The position numbers were made by a program, and so were the translations under genes. Below are positions 40,968-53,165 of a stretch of 64,000 bases of DNA, piece after piece. Numbering within the stretch: position 1 is the stretch's first letter; each line of letters begins with the position of its first letter. Where the stretch lies: NCBI GenBank assembly GCA_011037195.1, contig JAAEAF010000647.1, positions 62,001 through 126,000 on the forward strand. Direction: 5' to 3'. The notes beneath the pieces were generated by a model. It was not told the DNA's origin. It searched no databases and worked only from the letters and a program-made list of their open reading frames with translations. Source of the DNA: Triatoma infestans. Taxonomy: Eukaryota; Arthropoda; Insecta; Hemiptera; Reduviidae.

Positions 40968-41800
40968 ATGTATGTATGTGAACAGCATAGCTCAAAAACG
41001 AAAAACCGTAGAAAGTTGAAACTTGATATTCCGTTTAAGTATCACCGTGTGATCTGACAGTACGTTATCTGTAAAAATTTCTCAACCGGAAGTACCACTT
41101 TACTAGTTGGATTTTTTACATTTTTTGCGATTTTCTCAAAAATCGCTCCTACGATTTTCTTTAAACTTTAAACATCAACCACACATTCAAAGAGCTACAA
41201 CTTTTATACGAAACATTTCTCCGGGAAAATGCATTGAAGGGCACTTTTGGGGGGAGGGGTGGGGTTAGGTTTCCATCTAAAGTGCTATTTCAGTTTATTA
41301 GCAATTCTGCTATCTAAATAATGTTAATTAGAATTAAATATGTTGTTAAATTCCGAGTTTTTAAAAATCGGATAATCGGAAGTGCGTTTATTTTACCACT
41401 TTACTAAATGATTTATTCACTTTTTCGCAATTTTCTTAGAAATGGCTCCGACGGTTTTTTTTGAAACTTCATATATAAACTAAATATGCAAAGATCTACA
41501 ACTTTTATTTAAATATTTCTGGAAAATTCTTTTAAGGGCACTTTTAGGGGAGGGGTGGGGTTAGATTTTCATCAAAGTGCTATCTATTGAATATCATCAA
41601 AACATAATTAGTTAGAAATAAATAGATGGCTGAAATTCCGAGTTTCAAGAAAATTAGTAAACCGGAAGTGCGCTTTTACTGTACAGTTTTTTCAGTTTTC
41701 GACGAATTTCATTAAATTTTGGTACACAAACTATAAAATTTGTCAATTATCATTTTGAGAACTGGAGTAAGAGAAAGTTGTGTGAGTGTTTCACACCAGA
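40802..41800 (+). repeat. Helentron-like (HINE) repeat, complete copy
   Basis: 999 bp from ACTTTCTCTTACTCC to GTGTTTCACACCAGA. GT plus GTAT microsatellite at 40927-40979. CGGAAGT landmarks at about 41086, 41378 and 41662 mark three modules. Sub-terminal GGAGTAAGAGAAAGT lies at 41764-41778 and the stem-loop at 41779-41797. A run of 15 T follows. Confidence 0.9.
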
Positions 41801-41815
41801 TTTTTTTTTTTTTTT

Positions 41816-42640
41816 AAGGTATTCTACGTTACGTAGTTCCTCTCGACTCAAGCTGGTTTCATCAATTATAACAATGTAATCTGTATTAACTGAAAGCCTT
41901 GTGATAGTTTCACACCAGATTTTTACTTCGTAATTATTGTAATTATTGTATATTTTTTTATACTTATTATATATGACTCTGTTCAATTTTTATTATTTTC
42001 TCAACGATTAGTTCCATTTAATTAATGATCTTAAATTGGCTATTAAAATTATTATTGTTGCTATTTATTTTTTTATAACTTTTTAATTGTTGACTTATAT
42101 CATCTTACACTTACTTTTATGTTTGTTTTTTTTTCTTTTAATTTAACTTAATTTCTAAAAAGTTTTCACTTAAACAATCAACTTCTGGCAGGCTATTTTT
42201 GCACCAATGCTGAAAAACAATTACAGATGTATGTATTAGGTTGAACATATTAGATATAATGTAATTAATACTTTTCTCTATAAATAAACTATTCTCTTTT
42301 ATTGCTTATGTCTGCCGGCAGGCTTTGCATATTCTACATATCTTTTTCTTTTTCACACGAGCGATTTCATGTGTAATGATGTGTTCCTTTGTGTTTCATG
42401 TGTTACTTTTTTTACTTGATTCGTTAGGATCTTGCCCTAGGCCACTTTTTTTGTATGTACTTTTTTTTGTATGTGATCCATACTGCCTGATTCATCAATT
42501 AGTTAAAGCAAAGTGCCCAATAATGGAAAAGAATGTGTGCTCGCCTTTTTGGAAATAAGATTGCCCACATTTTGAATCGACATTATCATACCTATTTTTG
42601 AAGATGAGCAAGCATTGGAAGGCTGTCGATGATGTTTAAA
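41816..42640. other. AT-rich stretch, nothing recognised
   Basis: A short repeat of the Helentron 3' tip (GTTTCACACCAGATTTTTAC) occurs at 41908-41927. No gene. Confidence 0.45.
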
Positions 42641-42641
42641 G

Positions 42642-42935
42642 TTAGCACGCTTATCCAATTGGAGAATTTTAACAGAAATATTCTAGCCAAATGTGGTGGT
42701 AGTACCTGTACGGAATGTCTTGTTTGAATTCCTGTGATTTTCAGATTTTCCTGGTTTTTTTTTTTTTTCACTCTCAAGCGCGCACATATTCACACTCCAT
42801 TCGGTAAAATACATTTTATCGTACCCTGAGGTCCACTGAGGACCTCCTAGTATATATTTCCTTCCGTAAAAAAAGTCAATTTCAAAAATTTGACACCATC
42901 ACCATATTACCTCTTACAACAGTAAGATAAAATGC
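42642..42935 (-). repeat. Helentron-like repeat, 5' part, degenerate
   Basis: Minus-strand order near the family 5' end: GGAGAATTTTAACAGAAAT, CGCGCACATATTCACAC, CCTGAGGTCC, TTTGACACCATCACCATATT, CTCTTACAACAGTAAGA. Confidence 0.5.
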
Positions 42936-43039
42936 TCTATGATAGTTTTAAGTGTCCAAGTGGTGTACAATCACATTACCATAGTCAATAAGGATTTGTA
43001 GAAATAATGTAGATCTTGAGCGAAAATAATTAAACTGAC

Positions 43040-43250
43040 TGATATAAAAAATATCTCTGATGATTTCCAACTCTGCGGACCTAACCACTACAAATATCGC
43101 TATAAATAATTAAGGCTTCATTTTTTTGTCGAAAAGCAAATAGATCGTACTTCTAAATGGATTCGTAAAACTCCAAGTCACATTTATTTGGTTTATACAT
43201 TTATATTCTTATTGAACGAAAACTGAACTTATATATATTTTTTTTTTTTT
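43040..43250. repeat. Penelope-like arm remnant and AT-rich DNA
   Basis: CTCTGATGATTTCCAACTCTG (as two blocks at 43054-43076) and CTAACCACTACAA resemble the outer end of the Penelope-like arms. The rest is AT-rich. Confidence 0.35.
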
Positions 43251-43254
43251 TGTA

Positions 43255-43770
43255 TATTGCACTGCGACCAAAGCAGGTCTATGACCCTACCGGTCAGGAT
43301 AAGACCACTGAACCTACAGAGCCTTTTCCTCTGAGTAATCTCAGAATCTAGAAAGATTCTAGGCTACTTTGACTTCCAAACACGTCTGGATGACGCAGTC
43401 TGTTAGGAGGTGTATTGGAGTCGCCACCATTTCCTCCCAGAATCTGCAGGTACTATACCATTCGAAATCCAGCATCTTCAGGTGCCACCCTGCATGTCAG
43501 TGTCCTTGAGAAAACCCGTCAGCATACGAAGCCTATTCTATTGAGTCTGATGCTCATTTTAGAATTTTCACTTCAGTTCTGGGATGGTTTTCCAGAGCTG
43601 TGCTCTCTCTCCACTTCCTCCACATTTCTGAGCTCTTCCCGAAGAAATTGGTTGCTTATCCCACAAAAAAATTCAGGCACCATAAAGGGGAATTTCCTTG
43701 TCAGAGTGTCGGCCATGCCTCCATTTTTTCCACGCCAACATGCTCTGGCAACCAGGGTAACTGTAGAACT
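43255..43770 (-). pseudogene. R1/I-like LINE C-terminal and 3' remnant
   Basis: The minus strand keeps pieces of the C-terminal part: RMLTGFLKDTDMQGGT near 43500-43550, and WRLQYTS, which stands for the frame-shifted EEMVATPIHLLTDC block. The 3' end GACCTGCTTTGGTCGCAGTG is at about 43265-43285. GGTCGCAGTGCAA also closes the fragment at 63.1-63.6 kb, so both are one family. Many stops; no activity possible. Confidence 0.6.
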
Positions 43771-43894
43771 TATAGATTAAAAACTCTATAAATTAGATGA
43801 TCTTTTAGGTTTCCGGCGGCCATTTCCATGAAGAGATGGCGGAGGAAGGCGCCACGCCCTTTCTCTACCAAAGTTCATTGCTTTATTAGCTTTC

Positions 43895-43945
43895 AAGTTG
43901 TCACCACCTTGAAGAAGCTCTTTCGCAATATGGGCGAAACGTCGG
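43895..43945 (+). ncRNA. Degenerate hammerhead-like motif
   Basis: ACCTTGAAGAAGCTC, an irregular loop, then GGGCGAAACGTCGGT. ACC before the core can pair with GGT after GTC. The first core base C is changed to T. A relic of a Penelope-like terminal ribozyme is the likeliest reading. Confidence 0.35.
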
Positions 43946-43949
43946 TTTC

Positions 43950-45560
43950 TAACAAACCATTGATACGGTCTCAACCCGGAAAAAACTCTCGAAGTGTTTT
44001 TCTCTTATAAATTATGTTTTTATCTATTGGGTTAAAAAAATAGGGGGGTTCTAGGACTGAGCCCCTCACTTGGTTTCCCCTATAGTATTTTAGCTCATTT
44101 GTTTAGATGACGTACTTTTGCTTTTAGAATATTATGTATTAATATTGTTTTAGAATACTTTTTGTTTTTTCTTAAGAAAACAAGATAAAAGGAGTAAACG
44201 TATCAAATCATGTTTTTATGCTAGATAAATATAGATAAAATAACCAAACTAGGAGGACACTACATTCCCTACTGTGTAACTATTATTACCTATTAGTTTT
44301 GCAATGTTGCATTACATACAATGCAGTAAATAGAAAAATACAATGTTTATGGACTGTTATATTACAATATGTAGTAGTTAAAAAATAAAATAAAAAAGGA
44401 ATGATTTTTCGCACAGAATTACAATATTATAATTAGCATATCATTAAATGTTTGTCAATTTTCATGTGAATTTATCAATATATAATTTTTTAAATTTATT
44501 ATTGATTGCTGATATTTTAAGGCTACATAGCTAGGTGAGGGGTAAAATTCTGGTCACTTGTTTTTTTCTAATAATCTAAATATAAAAATTGTTTATGTCA
44601 ATTATAGTTATGTTAGGATGTTGTTAATGTTTAAGGTACTAACCCTTAGATTAAGACTATCCGACAACGGCCGAAACCACGTTTACCCCTAAAATCTTTT
44701 ACTATTATGGACTCAAAAACTATGCAATTGCTGAACGATTCAATATACCCAAATTCAAGCTTTATAATCTAAAGTTTTTCGCCACATATTGTAAACACTT
44801 CAATTTTATGTACACAATTTATTATTCACAGAGAACACAAAGTTCCACTTATAAATCTAAACTTTCTAATGTTCGCTACAATAAATTCCATAAAAATTTA
44901 TCGTCACATTCTAGAAGGAGACCTTTGAGCTTAAACAAACTCGAAGACGGCTGACGACCACATAGCTCAGCGACCATTAATTGTCCACCATTCATTTTTC
45001 TCGCGTCTTAGTTTTTGTCTAGTAGGACTATTGTGAAAATTCCATTAAAAAAAAAAAAAAAAAAATTAAAAACAAAAATTGAACTTTTCTTTTTAACATT
45101 CTATTGTGAGAACATTTTAAACAATATTATTCGTTAAATAGTGTTGCAAAACAATGCCATTTAAGATTTTACATCCAATCTAGTTATGTATTTTAGAAAT
45201 GAACGACATAATAGGAAAAAAAACAACAATGCTTTGTAATTTATGCAAGCAATCTTAATGTATGAAAATATGTTGTGCCATCTTCCCATGCGGACCTTTT
45301 TTATAATGTTCCCACATAATTATTTATTAAATAAATCTTTTTCTCAATCATTTGCTTAAGATAAATATTCCAAATATGTCAAGATATATATTTTTAAATT
45401 AAAAATAACATTATTGGCCCCCCCCAGTAATTGTTTCTTTTGTTTTATTATCTATATTTGGAATTCCTTTTCATTTCATCAGTACATATTTTTTCTTCTT
45501 AACTTTTTTTAAGATACATTATTAAGCAGCATTAATAAAAATAAGTTAAATTAGGTCTTT
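43950..45560. other. AT-rich stretch, no gene recognised
   Basis: CCGACAACGGCCGAAACCACG near 44669 again recalls the hammerhead layout but without a proper helix II. A-run at 45045-45064. No domain-bearing frame found. Confidence 0.4.
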
Positions 45561-45566
45561 TTTTTT

Positions 45567-46565
45567 ACTTTCTCTTACTCTTAGTAAGAGGCAGTATTGT
45601 AATCGTGTCAAATGTTCGATAACGAGTTTTCACCGGAAATATCCGTTTTTGAGCTCCCCTTAGTCTAAAAAAAAGTGGTTTTTAGAAAATAGTCTCTATG
45701 TATGTATGCACGTACGTATGTGGAACAGCATTGCTCAAAAATGAAAAATCGTAGAAAATTGAAACTTGATATTCCGTTTAGGTATCACCTTGGGAGCTGA
45801 CAGTAGGTTATCTGTCCAAATTCCTCAACCGAAAGTACCACTTTACTAGTTTTTTTTTTTCATTTTTGCGATTTTCTCAAAAATGGCTCCAACTATTTTC
45901 TTGAAACTTTGTACATCACCTATACATATAAAGAGCTGCAAGTTTTATTTGAAACATTTCTCCGGAAAAATTCATTTAAGGGCAGTTATGGGGGAAGGGT
46001 GGGATTCGGTTTTCATCTTAACTGCTGTTTCAGTTTATTAGACAATTCTGTCATCTAAATAATGTTAATTAGAATTATATGTTGTAGAAATTCCGAGTTT
46101 GAAAAAAAATCTGATGACCGGAAGTACGTTTACTTTACCACTTTATTAAATGATTTTTTTTCTCTATTTTTCGCGATTTTCTCAAAAATGGCTCCAACGA
46201 TTTTCTTGAAACTTCCTATATAAACTACACATACAAAGATCTACAACTTTTATTTATAGCATTTCTCTGCGAAAATTCATTTAAGGGCACTTTTAGGGGA
46301 GGGGTAGGATTATGTTTTTCTCTCAAGTGCTATCATAGTTGATTATACAATTCTATCATCCAAATAAAATTAATTAGAAATAAATAGATAGCCAAAATTT
46401 GGAGTTTTAAGAAAATTAGTAAACCGGAAGTGCGCTTTTACTAAACAGTTTTTTTTTTCAGTTTTCGATGAATTTCATTAAATTTAGTACACTAACGATA
46501 AAATTTGTCCATTGTAATTTGGAGAACTGGAGTAAGAGAAAGTTATGTGAGTGTTTCACACCAGA
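45567..46565 (+). repeat. Helentron-like (HINE) repeat, complete copy
   Basis: 999 bp with both ends (ACTTTCTCTTACTC and TGTTTCACACCAGA). The microsatellite is reduced to GTATGTATGCACGTACGTATG (two short blocks at 45698-45720). CGAAAGTACC and two CCGGAAGT landmarks are present. Flanked by T-runs on both sides. Confidence 0.9.
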
Positions 46566-47150
46566 TTTTTTTTTTTTTCATTCTAAGCTTGTCCTCAGGT
46601 GTCAGCGATGTATCATCCAACAAAAACCTCTCTCCAATGACGACTGTTAATTTTTCATCTTGTAGTGCTGAAGAAATACAGAAGTTTTCCACAGCCATAA
46701 GTTTCTCGCAGGAATGTTTACTGGTTGAATAGTGGAATAACAAAATCATCCCGTTTATTGATAGCACTTTGAATATTGATTTTGGAAGTACAGTAGGAAT
46801 GTGACAGTCTTATCTTTAAACTACCATTGTACCTTGAAATTTGGTTCCATAAATTACTAAATATAATGATGATAATAAGTCTTTATTTATGATTTAAATG
46901 TTCATAATAATTACATAATCAAAGCTTAGAATTTCTTCCTAAAGACAGTCTCAATGGCTGACAATTCTAAATATTATAAATAAGAATAATAAAAATAAAA
47001 TAAAACAAAATAATAAATAAAAATAAAAGTACCTTTACAAAATATAAAAAAATTATCAATTATAAAATATAAAATCAATTAAACATTCTAAGATTTCCAA
47101 CTTGTAATTACAATTTGATAATTTTAGTAAAAGGATGTCTAAAGTATTTC
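46566..47150. other. AT-rich stretch, nothing recognised
   Basis: Contains AATAAAATAAAACAAAATAA-type low complexity near 46990-47030. No coding signal. Confidence 0.45.
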
Positions 47151-47154
47151 ATAC

Positions 47155-47500
47155 CAGATTGTTTCTTTCTTTTATCGTGTTTATACTCGACCGTGTCAAT
47201 TTTTCAAATTTCACCGTAAATACATGTATCGAAGATACGTAAATACCAAAAAAAAAATTTGTTTAGCGGATTTTTTGTATATATGCGAACAAATTATCTC
47301 AAAAAGGAAAAATCGTAGGAAGTATAAACTGAATATGTCTGACAATAAAGTTTCATCAAAGTCTATGTATCGAAAAGATAATTTTACTGAATACTTTTAC
47401 CAATTCTCCACAATTTTCTCTAAAACGACTTTAGCGTTTTTTCTTCAAACTTCCTGTACTAATCACACCCACACACACATACACACATCCTAATCCTTAA
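47155..47500 (+). repeat. Helentron-like repeat, diverged 5' part
   Basis: CGACCGTGTCAATTTTTCAA, TTTCACCGTAAATAC, AAAGGAAAAATCGTAGGAAG, then CAATTTTCTCTAAAACGAC and a CA tract (47465-47487). Confidence 0.45.
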
Positions 47501-47571
47501 TAAATTAGTTGTTAGCTATTAGCTGGCAGTGAGACTTAACAGAAATTGGTTTTTGAATTTTTAGGACTTTT

Positions 47572-47823
47572 CTAGAACATTATTTCCCCCACCGGTGGGA
47601 CTCTATTAGTAGAGATTTTAAACCCTCTTTGGTGGGACTCTGGATGAAGTATTCCAGTAATATAGTTGGGTTCACCATTACATATCGCTAAGGTAGGCAA
47701 ACAACCCGATTTAGGGGATTTTTTCCCGGATATGACAAACTTTTTCCGGCAGTACTTTTCTAGTATTCCTTGTGTTTTCCATTGCTGAACATGCCACAAG
47801 TTTGGCATCACATATCCTAACAC
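47572..47823 (-). other. Unrecognised open frame, 83 codons
   Basis: Includes WHVQQWKTQGILEKYCRKK and CNGEPNYITGILHPESHQRG. The frame could extend a little upstream (DWKNAFDQGF). I do not recognise a domain, and it may be a fragment of another transposon. No start or promoter evidence. Confidence 0.15.
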
Positions 47824-48054
47824 GAAACCTTGGTCAAAAGCATTCTTCCAATCTTAAAATGTATATTTCTTGGATCAATAACTTAGTTATTTTTGGTAGT
47901 GCTTTTCGTGTTACATTAACATTTTTATATTGCGTAAAAGTTTATGAAGATATGGAGGAGTTCCACACATACTATACATCGCATGTATTTAACCAAAATT
48001 ACTTAAAAAGTTAAATTACTTTAAAGATTATAGTAAGAAATGTTATATATTTAT

Positions 48055-48782
48055 ATGTATCAGAGACATTTTCCGTGGTAGCCTGCTTCATTTCGGGCGT
48101 TCGCCCATCTTCAGGATGTGTTTTTCAGACAGTGTGACAACACAGACATGCACAGAGCAAATTCAGTTTACACACTGACTGGTCTTTTTAACTGTATTTA
48201 AAACTAAAGTCTTAAACTAGGTCAAGGGGTATGGTCAGCTGGGTGGGAAAACACGTGTTTGGCTTGTTAAAGGGCAAATTTTCTTTAAACTCTGTTGTTG
48301 CAGGGAAATTTACTTTACAATTAACTAATCAAAATAAAATATAAAATATATAAAAATAATATTATATTATTTTTTTTAAATAATTATAATTAATATTATA
48401 TTTTATTTTGATTAGTCAATAATTGTAAAGTAAATCTCCCTCTAACAACAGAATTTAAAAGACCCGCCCCCACGTGTTGTTTCCATTGTAAGGAAAATTA
48501 AAATTTGCCTTTTAACAACCCAAACACGTGTTTTCCCACCCCCAGCTGACTATACCCCTTGACCTAGTTTAAGAGTTTAGTTTTAAATACAGTTTAAAAA
48601 GACCAGTCAGTGTGTAAACTGAATTTGCTCTGTGCAAGTCTGTGTTGTCACACTGTCTGAAAAACACATCCTGAAGATGGGCGAACGAACGCCTGAAAAC
48701 AGTAGATGACCACAAAATGAAGCAGGCTACCACGGAAAATGTCTCTGATGCTTTCCAGCTCTGGGGAATCAACCACCACAAC
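48055..48782. mobile_element. Long foldback made of inverted Penelope-like arms
   Basis: Arms of about 340 bp (48059-48350 and about 48420-48760) are near-perfect inverted repeats through CAGTGTGACAACACAGAC, GTTTACACACTGACTGGTC, CTAGGTCAAGGGGTATGGTC and ACACGTGTTT. The right arm keeps CATCCTGAAGATGGGCGAAC and a GAAAACAG block, a degenerate hammerhead-like layout. The left arm lacks about 21 bases there. No coding sequence between the arms. Confidence 0.7.
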
Positions 48783-48789
48783 ATTTATA

Positions 48790-49750
48790 TGTATTACCAA
48801 ATTTCACGGAAACAACTGCTTCTATTTTATATTTAAAATTGGTAGATTACTGTACATACAAACTTTAATTTGAAACTTGAAAGATTTTTCTTACAAAATT
48901 TTCTGACTTCTTCAAGTGCCTCAAAGGAATACAAAGAAAGACAATTGAAAAAGATAATAATATTATAATTATTAGGGCAAATAGTAATTATTATTTTGTA
49001 TCAGATTATTGGGTGAAAGAAGTGGTGGGTGATAGTTTGATGTATCAAGGCTACCATGACCACTTTCAAGGATGTCTAATATGCAGAAGAATAAGGCGAT
49101 GAGTAACAATTCTGTCTGCTAGGCAACAGTTACAAGTCAGCAATATTAAATAAGCAAACATTCAAAATAAGATAGCTCTAAGAGTGACAGTAATTTAATT
49201 GCTCATTCTCTTCATAAAATAAAAAACTCCTACTTGATTTATTGTCCTTCAACTGGTCAAAAAAAAAAAAAAAAAAAAAAAATTAAACCAATACATAATA
49301 TTGTCTGTTAACAATAAAGTTTATTAAACTGAACAACAAAACTGCATGTTTACGGTCTATCAAACATTTTGAAGGACTTCTGTAAAATACACTTGCCTGA
49401 TATGTGGCCCCCCAAGGTTTTCCACACATCGTGTTGTAATTCTTTTCGTTCTTGCATTATTTGATCGTTAACAGGGAAGTCTTATTTATTTATTTATTTA
49501 TTTATTTTTTTAAAGTATTTTGTTTGAGCAATTATCAATTATATCATTATTGTAATGATAAAATTTTACAAGAAAAGGAAATTTAAGACATACGTTCAAT
49601 TTGTAATGTGATGATATAAAGGCAATTGTTTATAATTATGCAATTATGTAATTATCACCTTCACTATTATTATTATTATTATCATCATCATTATTGATAA
49701 AATTTAATGGATTTTCATTTTATTTTCTTTAATGCATGTGGAGGCTAGCA
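48790..49750. other. AT-rich stretch, nothing recognised
   Basis: A-run at 49258-49281, TTTATTTATTTATTTATT at 49484-49503, ATT/ATC tracts at 49665-49695. No gene. Confidence 0.45.
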
Positions 49751-49754
49751 GAAG

Positions 49755-50100
49755 GGACATAAGATTAATAGTGTGACTATTTACTGGACATTGTAGGCTG
49801 AATAGGTTCATGCACCACTTCCTAAGTACAGACAACGCGTTATGCTGGTTCTGCAATGCCGAGGAGGAAACCTCTCATATGCAAAGCTTCGTGACATATA
49901 ATCCCGAAGTCACGAGCTTCATGCGGAGCCACTTTCTGTTTTGCTAGGCCTGTTTAAGAGAGCGAAGCTAAAGGATGTGCTATAAGCACACATGATCCAC
50001 AATAAACCTCTCAGTGCAGGTAGCAAGGAATGAGGCTTTGTCCTTCCCGTTTTCAATCTAATCTAATCTGGAAGCTGCTAATTTTTTTTTTTTTTTTTTT
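49755..50100 (+). pseudogene. R1/I-like LINE C-terminal fragment
   Basis: RLIV, then LFTGHCRLNRFMHHFLSTDN, ALCWFCNAEEETSHMQSF (Cys-Cys-His tail) with a stop after LFC near 49945, and a 3' region ending TCTAATCTAATCTGGAAGC before a T-run at 50082-50100. No RT or RNase H part. Confidence 0.7.
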
Positions 50101-50578
50101 AATTTTTTGTAAGAGGAATAATTGTTTTAATTTCGGGTGTTCGTTTAACGATACATTTAGTGGGGTATCTTATGATAATTGTATGTATGTAGTCCGTATA
50201 TATAGCGATTTCCTTTCATGGTTGCATAATTGATGCTATATTAAAGATCATCCCTGCTCAAAAACCATCGTTATTATCATATATAACGAGAATAAGAAGT
50301 ACGAAGTTGTCTACAATATTCTGTGACTTCAGTTCTATGCAGCGTGATCCGAATCATTAGAAACATTAAGATTCTTGAGGATCCAAAACATTAGTTACTC
50401 ACTACTAATGTAGGGTATATACAGTCCAGCTAGCCCTTAAGAGAGAACAGTTTTAGGACAGTTATCGACACCAATCAGTCAACACCCTCTACTATTTTCT
50501 ATTCTCATCCGGTCTGTCTCTCTCTTAAAAAAAAATCTCTCCCTACCATATTTTCTAAACATCATTCATCAGTGTAAA
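50101..50578. other. Unassigned stretch, nothing recognised
   Basis: No coding signal on either strand. Confidence 0.4.
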
Positions 50579-50580
50579 TA

Positions 50581-51873
50581 CGACGGTGTTTGAAAATTTC
50601 TCGGAATCACCGCTAGATGTCAGTGCTAGAGCAACGAGGTTCCCGCGCAATAATCACACATCCTTTGTGATTGAACATGGCGTGTCAGCGTGCTCTTGCT
50701 GCAGGAGAGTGGTAGTGACGACTCTTTGTTGTTGTTCCCGCGTAGTGATTTGTGACAATGGAAAAAACTGAGATTCGAGCAGTGATTAAGTACTTTGTAA
50801 AGAAAGGTATGAAAGCAAAGGAAATTCATGCCGACTTTCAGAACACACTGGGGGACTCTGCTCCTTCATATTCAACTGTTGCCAAGTGGACCAGCGAGTT
50901 TAAATTTGGTCGGGAGAGCTTAGATGATGATCCGCGTAGTGGACGGCCAAAAAGTGCTACGACCCCAGAATTTATCGCAAAAGTGCATAAAATGGTCATG
51001 GAGGATCGTCGACTGAAAGTGCGAGAGATTGCTGAAGCTATAGGGATGTCATCTGAACGGGTATATCACATTTTAACCGAAGAATTAGGAATGAAAAAAT
51101 TATCGGCAAGATGGGTGCCGCGGCTCTTGACATTGGACCATAAACGCACCAGATTGGAAATGTCCGAACAAAGTCTGGCCCGTTTTCAGCGCAACCAACA
51201 AGATTTTTTGCGCCGGTTTGTGACTACAGATGAAACTTGGGTCCACTACTATACCCCAGAGACAAAACAGCAGTCAAAGCAGTGGAAACATGCTGAGTCA
51301 CCACCACCAAAGAAAGCAAAGGCAGTACGTTCGGCCGGAAAGGTCATGGCCTCAGTTTTCTGGGATGCAAAAGGCATTCTGCTGATAGATTATCTTCCTA
51401 CTGGCCAAACAATTACGGGCAATACTATGCAAACCTCCTAGACCAACTACAGGAAAAGATACGCGAAAAAAAGGCCTGGTTTGGCAAGGAAGAAAGTCAT
51501 CTTTCATCAGGACAACGCCCGCCCGCACACAAGTGTTATTGCCATGGCAAAACTTCATGAACTGAGGTACGAATTGTTGCCACATCCACCTTATTCACCT
51601 GATTTGGCACCATCAGACTTTCATCTCTTCCCCAAGCTGAAAATTTTCCTCGGTGGACGGAGATTTCCTACAACGGAAGAACTGACAGCCGAATTGGAGA
51701 GGTACTTTGCAGGCCTGGAGAAATCTCATTTTTGAGATGGGATAAAGGCATTGGAACATCGCTGGACCAAATGCATTAGTCTACAGGGAGACTATGTTGA
51801 AAAATAAAAGCAGTTCCACCGAGGTAACACACTTCTTTCTAGTACATTCCGAGAAATTTTCAAACCACCCTCG
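50581..51873 (+). mobile_element. Mariner transposon, near full length (1293 bp)
   Basis: Flanked by TA (50579-50580 and 51874-51875). Terminal inverted repeats: left CGACGGTGTTTGAAAATTTC TCGGAAT (50581-50607) and right its complement ending CCACCCTCG (51847-51873), with two mismatches. Contains one transposase gene. Size, TA target and D,D34D transposase fit mariner. Confidence 0.95.
50758..51807 (+). pseudogene. Mariner transposase, frameshifted
   Basis: 349 codons from ATG at 50758 (MEKTEIRAVIKYFVKKGMKA), the usual mariner length. An N-terminal helix-turn-helix region (about 5-110) is followed by the catalytic domain with Asp motifs TTDETWVHYY, HQDNARPHTS and YSPDLAPSDFHLFP. One base is missing near 51420 and one A extra in the A-run at 51466-51472, so about 17 codons are out of frame and contain TAG at 51439. 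There is also an in-frame TGA at 51733, before the normal end GDYVEK-TAA. All three catalytic Asp codons survive, but no full protein can be made. Confidence 0.9.
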
Positions 51874-51875
51874 TA

Positions 51876-52165
51876 TAATGGTTTATAATAATTATATAAT
51901 GGTTTATTGAAAGTTTCAAAATACTATTATATTTCAATTTTAGTTTTATCTTTTATAAATCAATAATTAAGTGAATTGTGCTAATAATGTTGTCGATACA
52001 AGCAAATTAGTTGAAAGCTGCATTTGTATGTTTACTTGCTGATTGACCAACATTTCTGTTCAGTACTTCCTTTGTTCTTATACAATAACAAATCAAGACA
52101 AATTAAAAAACTTCCAATGACATATACAACTTATTTATTTCTAAAATTATAATTATGTACACATA
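51876..52165. other. Short AT-rich stretch
   Basis: No feature recognised between the mariner and the next repeat copy. Confidence 0.4.
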
Positions 52166-52170
52166 CTATT

Positions 52171-53165
52171 ACTTTCTCTTACTCCTAGTAAGAGGAAGTA
52201 TTGTAATCGTGTCAAATTTTCGATATCGAGTTTACACCGGAAATATCCGTTTTGAGGACACCTGAGTCCAAAAAAGTGGTTTTTAGCAAATGGTCTGTGT
52301 GTGTGTGTGTCTGTGTGTGTATGTGAACAGCATAGCTCAAAAACGAAAAACCGTAGAAAACTGAAACTTAATATTCCGTTTAGGTATCACCATGCGATCT
52401 GACTGTGCGTTATCTGTCAAAATTCCTCAACCGGAAGTACCACTTTACTAGTTGACTTTTTTACTTTTTTGCGTTTTCTCTCAAAAATGGCTCCAAGGAT
52501 TTTCTTTAAACTTGATACATCAACTACATATACAAGGAGCTACAACTTTTATTTGAAACATTTCTCTGGGAAAATTGATTTAAGGGCCCTTCTGGGGGAG
52601 GGGTGGGGTTAGGTTACCCTCTAAAGTGCTATTTCAGGTTATTACACAATTCGGTCATTTAAATAATGTTAATTAGAATTAAATATGTTGTTGAAATTCC
52701 GAGTTTGAGAAAAATCCGAAAACCGGAAGTGCTTTTGTTTTAACACTTTACTAAATATGATTTTTTCACTTTTTCGCGATTTTCTCAAAAATGGCCCCGA
52801 TGATTTTCTTGAAACTACACATATAAACTAAACATTCAAAGATCTACAACTTTTATATAAAACATTTCTCTGGGAAAATTCATTTAAGGGCACTTTTAGG
52901 AGAGGGGTAGGGTTACAGCTTCCTCTAAAGTGGTATCATACTTGATTATACAACTCTATCATCCAAATGAAATTAATTAGAAATAAATAGTTGGCCAAAA
53001 TTCCGGGTGTGAAGAAAATCAGTAAACCGGAAGTGCGCTTTTACTGAATAGTTTTTTTCAGTTTTCGACAAATTTCATTAAATTTGGTACACAAACTATA
53101 AAATTTGTCAATTATAATTTTGATAACTGGAGTAAGAGAAAGTTGTGTGAGTGTTTCACACCAGA
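52171..53165 (+). repeat. Helentron-like (HINE) repeat, complete copy
   Basis: 995 bp, ACTTTCTCTTACTCC to GTGTTTCACACCAGA. GT microsatellite at 52295-52321. CCGGAAGT at about 52432, 52724 and 53028 gives module spacing near 292 and 304 bp. Followed by a T-run of 13. Confidence 0.9.

Noticed and set aside
42325..42558. Frame of 77 codons with Phe/Val-rich segments
   Set aside because: AT-rich low-complexity sequence without domain or conservation evidence.
43415..43780. Plus-strand frame of 121 codons
   Set aside because: Antisense to the degraded LINE 3' remnant read on the minus strand.
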